A DNA stretch of 64,000 nucleotides from Vicugna pacos (Eukaryota > Chordata > Mammalia > Artiodactyla > Camelidae): the NCBI RefSeq assembly GCF_048564905.1, contig NC_132989.1, forward strand, positions 6,307,257-6,371,256. The letters run 5' to 3'. Below are positions 28,927 to 38,692 of the stretch, piece after piece. The notes beneath the pieces are model-generated. The model saw nothing but the letters and a program-made list of their open reading frames with translations. It was not told the DNA's origin and did no database searches. The position numbers and the translations under genes are program-made. Numbering within the stretch: the first letter of the stretch is position 1; the number at the start of each line of letters is the position of its first letter.

Positions 28927-29747
28927 GGGTGAGCGTGTCAGAAAAGTCCTTCTCAAAGGCAAGAACTCAAGGAGTAAAAGTGCAAATGACCGGTGTAAAG
29001 TGCTGTGATGAACAGGAGAGGGCCTTAGAGGTTATATTGCAAACGTCCACAGCATCCCCTGCCTCCAATTTTCACAAGTGGAGAAACCGGGAGCAGAAGG
29101 CTGGGCTGACACAGGCTGCCTCCCGCCTCCAGCATCTGGGAGGGCAAGAGGGTGGGGATGTTCCTTATCTGGGTCTTATCTGAAGCCTCTTTGCTTCCTG
29201 ATCTCTTACTTCCAGGTCCTGATTAAGAAGAAACACCCTAAGTTTGGGACTTAAGGTCCAGAGTTGATCAGACTCTCCAGTTCATTTTTGTTCAGGAATG
29301 GCCTGTGCACGGCCCTTCTCCAGTCTTTAAAGATATTCATTTAATTCACTTCATTTACTAAGCCTGTTTTTCTTGTAGCCCACTCACTTCCCTCCCCTGA
29401 CATTTCTGACATGTTAGCAGATCTGTATCCTGGTCTGGGATGTCTGGATTTGTAATATGTGTGAGTGGCATTGTGTTCAATTTCATCTAATTTCTCCCTT
29501 TTCCCTTGTTGGTGTCTTTCAGCTCATCCATGTTGGCTGTTCACCTCCAGTCATGCTGAAAATCCTGGTCCCTACCCTACCCTGGAGGATTTCTTGGGAA
29601 CCTGTACCCAGGAGGAAACTTGGTGGGTCTGCCCTCTTCTTACTGCCTACTACGAAGCCCCAACCTATGCTCATTTTTCCAGACCACATTTTTTAATCAT
29701 CTGGTTCCAGCCCACCATCCCAGCTGGCTGTATGTCCCACACATTAG
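28927..29747. other. Spacer between two inverted LTRs
   Basis: About 820 bases of non-coding sequence. It does not read as gag, pol or env in any frame, so the two LTRs do not frame a provirus. Confidence 0.5.
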
Positions 29748-30386
29748 TGTTAGAGCAGGCAGATAGCTAGATATGAGTGGAGAAAGGGGAACACAGGCCA
29801 AATGGCAGGAATTGGGCAAAAAGGAGGGGAACGGGGCCAAATACAGGAAATCTTCCATCATGTAAACAACAGGGGTCCCTGGGCGGGGAAAGAAAAGCAG
29901 GAAGCTCTGGGCGGATAAGTGATCACACATTTTGGGGTGACAAGGGGCTTGGAGGCCAACAAAGAAAGATGAGAAAAGGCAGGAATCTCTAAATGTAATG
30001 TTTTGCACATTATGCCTTCATTTCAATAAAATTAGCCTTTCAGATTAGAAGAACCCATCATGCACCGACGCTATGACACTTCCAATCCAGGCTAAATAAG
30101 GACAAAAATCCCTCCTGCCTTCAGAAAGGTGGAGTTGTGATGAAAATCAGGGCATATGACCGCAAACCCCTCCCTCCCCAATGAACATTCTGCTCATTCA
30201 TTTTTACACTCTGTGTAATCAACTTGTCAAAAAAACTCAGGGCAAGCTGCTCACCTGAGCCTGCCCGCTGTGCCCTTGAGAGTGTGTTATCCATCCCTTA
30301 ATAAATCCCCACTTGACTTCCTTAACCTCTGTGTCTTTTCTCTGAATTCCTTCTGTGATGGGACAGGAACCTGGCCACCGGCAACA
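29748..30386 (+). mobile_element. Solo LTR fossil, ERV1-like, plus orientation
   Basis: A 639-base LTR with TG...CA ends (TGTTAGAGCAGG ... GGCAACA). It is flanked by TTAG at 29744-29747 and 30387-30390, a 4-base target duplication as made by gammaretrovirus-like (ERV1) integrases. The polyA signal is in 'cttaataaatccccac'. The partner LTR at 28314 lies inverted 0.8 kb away. It is a solo relic from recombination of a former provirus. Confidence 0.8.
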
Positions 30387-30439
30387 TTAGGATCCTCAGC
30401 CAACTGGCCACTCACCTTGTAACCGAGCAGGACCTTATG

Positions 30440-31000
30440 GGGTCTTCTTGGGACAGACCCGCCCCCATATCCTCTGCTGTAGTTCCGCTCTGAAGTACCA
30501 GATAACAGTAACCAAAGAATGGCTTCCCTCCTGCTAAAGTACATTCTAGCCCGACTCTACATGGCACATGGTTCTCTCTTCCTTAGAGCACCGCCCTCCC
30601 ACTTACGCACACTTTGTTCCAGGCACAGAAGTATCTGGAGATATGACTCGTTAATTCCTGGTGCAGACGACTAATACCAGACCAAGGCCCACTGGAGGAG
30701 GAGGACATGGTCTAATAACCACAGAAACAGAAGCCGTGTCACTAGGTTTTCTGGACATCAGTGCAGCCGTGTCAGGGAGGAAAGAATGCAGTCCCTGCAC
30801 GTTCACGGATGTTTATCAGAAGCTCTGTTCCTTGCACTCTCACTATAAAACTCCCTGCCTCCCCTCCCCAAATCGGGCTCGCAGTCTTGAGGCATTCGCC
30901 TCCTGTGACCCAATTTGCCTGGCAAAGAAATAAAGCTGTTCTTTTTTGCTTCCCCCGAAACTCTGTCTCCAGATTTCAATTCAGTGTCGGAACACAGAGG
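30440..31000 (+). mobile_element. Second, different LTR fossil (ERV1-like)
   Basis: A TATAAA-like box at 30843-30850 ('cactataaaactccctgcc') is followed 85 bases later by an AATAAA signal ('gaaataaagctgttc'). A U5-like end with 'cagtgtcggaacacag' comes next, which is the classic R/U5 layout. It differs from the neighbouring pair, and both of its ends are approximate. No coding region is attached. Confidence 0.55.
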
Positions 31001-32393
31001 CTGAGATTTGGCAACAACTTCTTACCTCACCATTCCCCTGACTACTTCCCTTTCCTTCTGGAATGGTCTCCCTGCCCACCCTGTCCTCTTTCAGGTTTGG
31101 CTAAAGTTTCTACCCCCTTGTGAGCTCAGGGACTCTCACAGGCCAAAGCTTTTGTGGAGCCCCACACCATCTCCTCCCTGCAGTTCTGTTTTCCTAGGGG
31201 TGGTGAATGTGAGCTCTTGATGGCAAGAGCATATTGTATTGTAACTTTTAAGCATGCGAAGGTTTTTTAACCCTCAGGTGTTAGCTCAGGACCACACTCA
31301 GAAAGAACCAAATAAATGGGATTTTGATGGATGGCCTTGGAGGCAGGCAATGCTAGAAGCGAATTTGTCTACTCTACGGAGAGGCCCAGAATTGTCTTAA
31401 CTGGGTGGCCCTTGATGTAAGTCCCCAAGAAGTCCTCTTTGGACCTCTGCCAGCTACCATAGTGGGGCCTCAGGAGGCACATAGCCATACTATTGTCCCA
31501 GGAAACTCAGGAATGATGGAGGCTGTTGGGTAGAGAGAGAAGGGCCTCAGCCCATTAGAACATCCTCAGTGGCCTTTGGCAGCTCCCCCCAACCAGACCC
31601 TTCCTTGCCAGCTTATCCTTGCCAGGCTCCCAGGTCTGGCTTTCGAGGTCCCCATAATTGTGACCCATCCTCTGCCTGCATGTGTTTCCCACTGCTCTTC
31701 AAAGCACGCATTCCACTAAGTCCCACCACAGCCATCCTCTCCAGGGTGACTTGGCTAAGATTCGTAACAGTAAGCAAGAACTAGCACCAGGTCGTGCTAT
31801 GTGTCGGGTCTGCGCTTACACTCATAGACTTTGCTGGTTTTACTGTGACAACAACATTCTGACGGAGGTGCTACTCTCACCATCTCACACATGAGGACCC
31901 GAGGCACAGGGAGGCTAGGAAACGCGTCAAGGGCAGCAGCTAGGAATGATGGAATAGTCCAGACTCTCCTCTTCTCCCTGCTCCGCTAAACATGAGCTCT
32001 ATTTTCCTAGGTCCAACTCAAATCGTTGTGCAAACTTCCCTGGCTAGTTCAGACCAGTGTGAGGGCACAAGGCTGTATTTTAATAATCAGCTTAAAAAAA
32101 TCTTCAACGGCTCTGTTTCTTGTGTCTAATTGTACCTTCACCTTTTGGAGAAAATGATCCTTCTTGCATTTCTTTAAGAAGAAGCTCCCAAAGCAACACC
32201 AACTCACATCTACCCCTTATTTTCTTGTCTCTTGGCTCTCTGCTGCCCACCTGTGGCTGTTGGTTTTCCTGGGCAGGGCAGGGTAATCTCTGATCCCAAC
32301 TCATACAGGCTTTCAGAGGGTCACAACATACAGGATCGATCCCTGCTCTTTAATAAATTTAAACTACTCAAACACTTAAACATAGTCTTTGCA
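31001..32393. other. Intergenic with MIR/L2 debris
   Basis: Bases 31875-31960 look like a reversed MIR core ('catgaggacccgaggcac'), and 31020-31180 may be reversed L2. No gene was found. Confidence 0.4.
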
Positions 32394-32540
32394 ACTTTTT
32401 TGTTTTTATTTTCATTTTTTGGCGGGGGGAGGTAATTAAGTTTACTTATCTATTTTTGGAGAGGAGGCGCCAAGAATTGAACCCAGGACCTTGTGCATGA
32501 TAAGCATGCGCTCTACCGCTTGAGCTACCGCCTTCCCCCC
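32394..32540 (-). mobile_element. Camelid tRNA-derived SINE
   Basis: The minus-strand head contains GGTAGCTCAAGCGGTAGAGC and GGGTTCAATTCTT. The tail contains 'aagtaaacttaattacctcc' and A/T-rich sequence. Same family as 9328, 50531 and 61472. Confidence 0.88.
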
Positions 32541-32679
32541 AATTTTTCACATTCTTAAAAATAATTGACCTACCTATTTGAAATGGAGATTTGCCACGTG
32601 TATGCACAGAAATCCCCGAGTTGCTGAACTGGAAACTTGGCGGGAAAGGATTTAGTAAAGTAATTGTGGCCTCTGAACA

Positions 32680-33770
32680 ATTTTTAACTGTTTATTATAG
32701 AAAATGTCAAGCATATACAAAGGCTAGGGAGGTATCAGAAACCCTCACGTCTGTCCCTTTAAACCAGATTCTAGTTCCTCTGTCCCCCTACTGTCTCACG
32801 CATATTCTCTCTCTCATTTCCTTATTTTAGAAAAATTTTAAGATCAGAGCTGTATTCATTGAGACTAGTTATGAGATTATTATAAATCTTGTTTCATTAA
32901 GAGCATCAGTTAGCTCATTGTATGATGTGCCTGGACATAAGGGTAAACCCGTGGGAGTCTTCTGTGACCCAGAACTTAACCATTTTCTGGGTGTTAGTCG
33001 GTGGCCAGTATATATTTGTCAATTGAAAACTTGGTCTTTGTCCAGGAAACGGAATCGAAGACAAAGACTATATAAAACACGCACATAAAATGAAATCGGA
33101 ATTCACCGGGCTGGTGAAAGCAAAGACTGGTAATCATCTTACGTTTGGGTAATTGTAGTACAAATTCCCGCCTCCCTGGATTTGGCTGAATTAAGTTTCC
33201 TCTGGATTTTCTTCCAGTCCAGTCAGTGGTCATAGATAAACAGTTCTGGTTGAAACACTCAAGACGCTTACAATAGATTGAGGGGTGCAAAATCTGGAAA
33301 AATCTGAGTGGGCAAGGATTTAATTAGAGAATGTTTCCTGGGAGTGGAGACTTTAGACCAAATTGAAATTAAGACAAGGCAAAAAGAGGGAGTAAGTTTG
33401 AGGAGGATAACCAGAGATTCAATGTTGTAGAGCTTAAGATTAATATGGTGAATAGGGCATTTACTGATCCGCCACTGGCCATCAGTTGGGGATCAGTAAA
33501 GTAAATTATGGTCCATCCAAACCATGGAAAACATGGCCTTTCTTGAAAAGAGTGAAATAAACTTGTGGCAGTGATTGCTTTGGGAGGTGAACGAGGTGGC
33601 AAGAGGTGAAAAGGAGACACTTTTCACTATGTATCTTTTTCTATGTTTTCAATTTATTATCATTAAAAAAGGCACACAATAACTTACATGAACAATTTTG
33701 AGAATTGTAGGCAAAGAATGGAGGGTTTCATAGAAAAAAGCAAAGACTCTTGCTTTTTTTTTTTTTTTTT
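32680..33770. other. Old repeat debris and unassigned sequence
   Basis: Bases 32680-32900 share the 'actgtttattatagaaaatg' core of the 13815 repeat family. Bases 33480-33560 carry an L1-tail-like 'taaattatggtccatcc'. Nothing coding is visible. A long T run lies at 33753-33772. Confidence 0.4.
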
Positions 33771-33772
33771 TA

Positions 33773-34250
33773 CCACGCCTAAGTGATCGTCAAAGACAAA
33801 ATGCACTGGACAATTAAAGAGATGATTTTATTCAGGCTGTTGTCACATGGAGAATATTTGGTAATGAGGAAAGTTCTCAAAGAAGAGGAGGATAACTTGG
33901 GGTTTTATAGCACAAGGGAGTCACTTGAGGAAGAGTGGTGGCAGCTCATAGCTTAGACTGTGTGGGAGCAGGGTGGTCTTTTGTGGTTGGTTCCTTAGCC
34001 ATTTGTGGAAGCACAAAAGGGTGGAGGGATTGCGTAATCATTCTGTTTTCAGACAACTCAGGGTTCATGAGCCAGCTCATCCAGTTTCGCAGCCGTAAAT
34101 ATCATCTGTATTCTGAGTTAAGAAAAGTCATCCAAAATTTGGAAATATGGCTGGAGGATGAATGCATGTCCTTTCAAAGTCATTGTTTCACAGGCTCACC
34201 TAAGGATTATTTAATGCTCTAGGAGAATATACATATGTTTGCCTTTGCTA
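33773..34250 (-). mobile_element. Possible LTR or retroposed LTR transcript
   Basis: On the minus strand a TATAAAA ('gctataaaaccccaag') is followed 85 bases later by 'ctgaataaaatcatctc', and then by a run of about 20 A residues. This is the order expected of a retroviral U3-R with a polyA tail, or of a retroposed transcript of one. The family is not recognised and confidence is low. Confidence 0.3.
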
Positions 34251-34439
34251 TTTACTGTTTAATTAGACCCCAGACATTCTACCATTAACTTGTAAATTCT
34301 GCTTGATGGAAAAAATAATCCCAAAGTTTCAATGTATTATTCTGCAGGACATTGACCAGTTTTGTACCTAACCTAGTATTATACTCTGTCAATTCTTTAT
34401 TAGATTGATTATAAACTGCCAACTCCTCAAATGCTCTTT

Positions 34440-34890
34440 TTTAATTGAAGTATAGTCAGTTTACAATGTTGTGTCAATTTTTGGTGCACAACATAATGTT
34501 TTAGCCACACAAATACATATATTCATTTTCATAATAGGTTATTACAAGATATTGAATATAGTTCCCTGTGTGATACAGTGGGACCTTGTTGGTTATCTAT
34601 TTTATATATAGTACTTTGTTTCTGATAATTCCAAACTCCTAATTTATCCCTCTCCATCCCCATTCCACCCCTGATAACCGCAAGTTTGTTTTCTATGTCT
34701 GTGAATCTGTTTCTGTTTTGTAAATAAGTTCATTTGTATCTTTTTAAAAGACTCCACATATGAGCGATCTCATATGGTATTTTTCTTTCTCTTTCTGGCT
34801 TACTTCACTTAGAATGACAATCTCCAGGTCCATTCATGTTGCTGCAAATGGCATTATTTTATTCTTTTTTATGGCTCAGTAGTATTCCAC
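34440..34890 (-). mobile_element. 5'-truncated L1 with perfect 12-base target duplication
   Basis: The minus-strand L1 3' UTR and ORF2 tail are flanked by CAAATGCTCTTT at 34428-34439 and 34891-34902. It is 451 bases long and ends in a short A-rich tail (TTTAATT on the plus strand). The intact duplication and recognisable 3' UTR suggest a fairly young cetartiodactyl insertion. Confidence 0.9.
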
Positions 34891-34902
34891 CAAATGCTCT
34901 TT

Positions 34903-36064
34903 GAACCAGCTTTACCATCCTGTTGGTTGCTTCATCAATTAATGTAAGTGGAATAAAATACTTGACACATATTTACTTTATATTTATATGAGAGTCAGAT
35001 GTTTACCTTTCAAAAAATTATATGTGGACAGCTTTGGAGGTGCTTCTTGGTTGTTTGGGTGAACTTGCCTGAGGGGGCAAGTAAACTTTGCTGAAGAAGT
35101 ATACCTCATGGGCCACTTGAACCCAAGTGTGGCTCCCAGAATGATTCTTAGGGGCTAAGAACTTTATCTTTGCTGAGTCTCTGTTTTTTGCTTTTGGTGG
35201 TCTGTGTTTGTGTCTTTGCTTTTGTTTTTAGTTCTTGGGCAAGATTGGCTCCTGTTCTGTGCTGCACATGACTGACAAATTATTCCCATTGATGGCAGCA
35301 ATAACTGAAAATCTGGTTTCATGGTCTGACCATTTGGTGATGTATGTTGGATGGATGGTGGGGGGAAAATAATCCTTATTGTATGAGTTTGCATTTGCTG
35401 TGAAACTTTGACAAGCTCATACAGAAAAAGAATATAGAATTCAATTATTCCCTTTTCTTAACAGTTTTTAAGATAACGAATCAAAAATGAACATTAAAAG
35501 ACAATGGCGACAGAGATGGAAAGAAACGTATCAAAGAGGAAGAATGTTAGCAGAAACATCCTAATCAATGACACGAAGAAGGGCTGGAGGGTCAGGAGGG
35601 CAGCATTCCAACCTGGAGTCCTGAGTCCTTGGCGAACTGACTCCACCACCTGGCGAGGGCCGCCCCGATCAGTCAGTTGGGTCTGCGATGGGGTGTCTCT
35701 CAGTGCAGGGAAACCTGCACGCCTCCATCTCCTGGGAGGAAATGGGCCTGAGATGGAAGCAGGAGGGGCCGAGGAAAGCTAGAAAAGGGAAGTTTCCAGG
35801 AGAAAGAAAGGCTCGTGTGCTCAGAACTCCTCTAGAATCTCCTCCTATCCTTTGAAAATAGGAGTTGACTGACGTTCTTGCGGGTATTTCCCAACCACAG
35901 GCAGGAAGTATGCCTGATGCCTTCCACCAGGGCTCTGGAAAGGTTCTGAAGAAATGCATTATGATTGGTCAAAATGGGAAGACAGTAGGTCTGAAAGAAG
36001 TCACCCAGAAAAACCTGGAAGAGAGAACTTCATGCTAAAACCCTGGCAGAATCTTTAGGGGTTA
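34903..36064. other. Intergenic, no gene seen
   Basis: Mixed AT-rich sequence. No conserved coding exon or element could be named. Confidence 0.4.
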
Positions 36065-36469
36065 AGAAAATCTTTCCAGAAACAAAAATTGTGGCACAGA
36101 GAGATCATACAGCCCTCACCCACAAGGGGAGCACGGTGGGATGGGCTGGACCAGGACGGGAGGTGCTGCTCATTCAGAGCCAGCAGGGAGGTCGCACCCG
36201 TTTAAGAGACCCCTGGCTGGGCCCGGGCCAGCTCTTGGCAGAGAGGTTTTATTCCCTGCCACCCCTCACTGCCACCCATTGGTCCCCTCTGTGCTGTGAC
36301 TGAGGAAAGTTGCTTCTGTTTTCACAAATCCTTGGAGACCCCTCTTCTGCCACATCTCTGTCCCCAGTCTGCAAATTAAACTCCAAGGGCAGGGGGCCTC
36401 CTGGGAAGTCCTCTGTTCATCTCAGCTGCTCCAACAAAGAAACTCTCCCAGGGGGAGAAAGGAAAACTG

Positions 36470-36570
36470 GGCAGTGAGGGCAAGGGACTTGACCAGTCTG
36501 AGCCCCAGTTTCCTCATCTGCAAAAGGGGTACAATGATGTTTGCCACAAAATGTTTGTACTGACATTAAA
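36470..36570 (+). mobile_element. MIR fragment
   Basis: Contains 'cttgaccagtctgagccccag' and 'tttcctcatctgcaaaag', the conserved MIR core. Confidence 0.65.
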
Positions 36571-37604
36571 CTGAGCAGACTATCAAGTCGTCCCCTCTGG
36601 TCGGTTCTAAGAATTGTAGTTAACTATTATCGCTGCTGCCTTCTGTGCTCTCTAAGCTTGGAAACAGAAAACAGAGCAGACACTTGTGGTCCTGCGGTTT
36701 AGTCTAACTTCCAGCACCCAGTCCCATCCTCTGTCTTCTCTTTCATGCAACCAAGAGTATTTTCTTCCAGGAAAAGATGGTTTTATTGAAACATGTGCAA
36801 GAACTGTTACAGAGCTTACAACAATACCGACAGTTCCAATAAAAATGTTTGAAAATAAGTTTTCAAGTAACAGATCAAATTCTCCCATTTATGTTTCAGC
36901 CTTCATCCCCCCAAAGGAAAAACAGTAGAGTCAATTTCCTGTTCTAGAAACTGAAATGGTGGCAAGTGGCTACCTTTGCTGGAGGACTGTATATATACAG
37001 CATTTTCATGTGAATTTTCTACGTGCCAGGTGTTGTGGAGACCCAATAAATAAGTCATTACCACTTTCCTCAGGAACCTCACTTTGTTCTTTGAAGACTA
37101 TAACTGCTTTAAGAAATCTTTATAAAGTTCTCGGCGACACAGTGTGAAGGGTGAACACTCTCCAAGAGGATTTTACTAGCTCTGTTTTTGTCGTCAGGAA
37201 GCCCTTCATCTAACTCACTAAGGTGAGACTGTATATTAATTGGAAAAAAGTGACATCTCTGTGTACTCACAAGGAGCATAGCGGGACACCTGGCCCACAG
37301 TGGGTTCTGAGTCACTGGTAGAGATGAGCAGTAAGAGTTAAGGAGTCGAACTCTGGCAGTTTCTGATATCAGAAGTAAATCCAGTTCTAAATAATAAATG
37401 ACAGAAATCTCAGATCATTACTTCTACACAGTGTTTGATTTTTACCAAGTTCTACATTCCATTTCAATATATTTTACAAAAGAAAAGTGTTTTTTGGGTG
37501 GGGGGAAGCTGGTGTTTCATCAGAGGCAGAGGGTACTGCTTTAAGAGTTTGAAAAGATCTCTTCTACCTTTCAGGTGTCATAAGCCTCATTATCATTATT
37601 TTTG

Positions 37605-37695
37605 CATAAGCCTCATTATTAATGAGAAAAACTGAGGCTCACATAGAATAGATTGTTTACTTGATATCTCGAAGTCAAGAGGTTGGCAGAACCAG
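37605..37695 (-). mobile_element. MIR fragment just downstream of OR2V2
   Basis: The plus strand shows 'aatgagaaaaactgaggctc', a reversed MIR core. The mirrored right arm has the matching MIR directly downstream of OR2V1, so this MIR predates the duplication. A 15-base word (ataatgaggcttatg) is present twice in the reverse strand here. Confidence 0.65.
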
Positions 37696-37715
37696 GCACA
37701 GGATACTCTGGCCCT

Positions 37716-38663
37716 TCAGTGGTGGTTGACAATTCTGCGACGGTCAAGCCCCTTCCTCAGGGCCCCCATCACCTCCTGGTTCCTCAAGCTATAAATGAGG
37801 GGGTTGAGCATAGGAGTAAGGACTGTGTAGAAGACAGAGACCACCTTGTCATGGCTCGGTGCCCGGTAGCGCCTGGGCCTCAGATAGATGAACATGGCTG
37901 CCCCATAGAAGAGGGACACAGCTGTCAGGTGGGAGGAACAGGTGGCCAGAGCCTTTTTACGGGCCTGAGCAGAGCGCATATGGAGCACAGCCCCCAGGAT
38001 GCGAGCATAGGAGGCCACAATGATGGAAAAGGGCAGGAGCAGCATGAAGATGCAGCAAGCAAATATCACGTTCTCAAAAATGGACGTGTCCTTACAGGCC
38101 AGCTTCAGCAGGGATAGCATCTCACAAAAGAAGTGGTCCACCTCCCTCAAGCCACAGTAGGGGAAGGTCATTACTACCACCATCTGGATCAAGCCATCTA
38201 TTATCCCAAAGGCCCAGGAGCTCCCAACGATCTGGAGACAGACCCTCTGACTCATGAGGATGGGGTAGTGAAGAGGGTGGCTAATGGCCACATAGCGATC
38301 ATAAGCCATGAGCCCCAGCAAGAGCCCTTCAGATCCCACAAGGCAGACGAAAAGGCCAATCTGTATGCCACAGCCCACAAAGGAGATGGACTTTCTGCCA
38401 GACAGGAAGCTGGCCGCCATCTTGGGCACATTGGTACAGACCAACACGAGGTCCATGAGGGAGAGCTGACTGAGGAAGAAGTACATGGGTGTATGAAGTC
38501 GAGGATCAACGTAGATGAGGAAGATGAGGAGGACATTCCCACAGAGGGCCACGGTGAAGACTACCATGACTGCTGAGAAGAGGACGAGATCAGTCTGGCT
38601 ATGAGAAAAGATGCCCAAGAGGATGAAACCATCTGTGGATGATTGGTTCAACCCTATCTCCAT
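37716..38663 (-). CDS. OR2V2: OR2V2-like olfactory receptor, intact
   Basis: A single-exon class II olfactory receptor of 315 residues, a seven-helix GPCR of olfactory neuron cilia that signals through Golf. It has an N-glycosylation site NQS at 6-8, LHTPMYFFLSQLSLMDL in TM2, MAYDRYVAISHPLHYP at the end of TM3, KALATCSSHLTAV at TM6 and PMLNPLIYSLRNQEV in TM7. The human OR2V2 protein, as I recall it, shares MEI.LNQS.TDGFILLGIFSHS, VCTNVPKMAA and KLAC.DTS.FE.VIFACC, so this is the V2 ortholog. It starts at an ATG 24 bases after a splice acceptor (AG at 38688-38689). Its partner OR2V1 lies head to head 16.1 kb away, and the two proteins differ at roughly 40 residues. Nothing is broken. Confidence 0.96.
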   Translation of the reverse strand: MEIGLNQSSTDGFILLGIFSHSQTDLVLFSAVMVVFTVALCGNVLLIFLIYVDPRLHTPMYFFLSQLSLMDLVLVCTNVPKMAASFLSGRKSISFVGCGIQIGLFVCLVGSEGLLLGLMAYDRYVAISHPLHYPILMSQRVCLQIVGSSWAFGIIDGLIQMVVVMTFPYCGLREVDHFFCEMLSLLKLACKDTSIFENVIFACCIFMLLLPFSIIVASYARILGAVLHMRSAQARKKALATCSSHLTAVSLFYGAAMFIYLRPRRYRAPSHDKVVSVFYTVLTPMLNPLIYSLRNQEVMGALRKGLDRRRIVNHH

Positions 38664-38686
38664 GGCTCAGCTAATACTCCTGGTCA

Positions 38687-38692
38687 CCTGAG
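38687..38692 (-). promoter_or_regulatory. OR2V2: Splice acceptor before the OR2V2 coding exon
   Basis: On the minus strand 'tttttgtccatgttctcag' ends in AG followed by GTGACC, 24 bases before the ATG. The same acceptor and exon start (GTGACC) precede OR2V1, so the coding exon is probably spliced to a distant untranslated exon, as in most OR genes. Confidence 0.6.

Noticed and set aside
28314-30386. A complete provirus between two LTRs
   Set aside because: The LTRs are inverted to each other, and the sequence between is short with no viral genes.
37683-38576. Plus-strand open frames opposite OR2V2, and minus-strand frames opposite OR2V1
   Set aside because: They are antisense shadows of the conserved OR coding sequence and appear in both genes for that reason.
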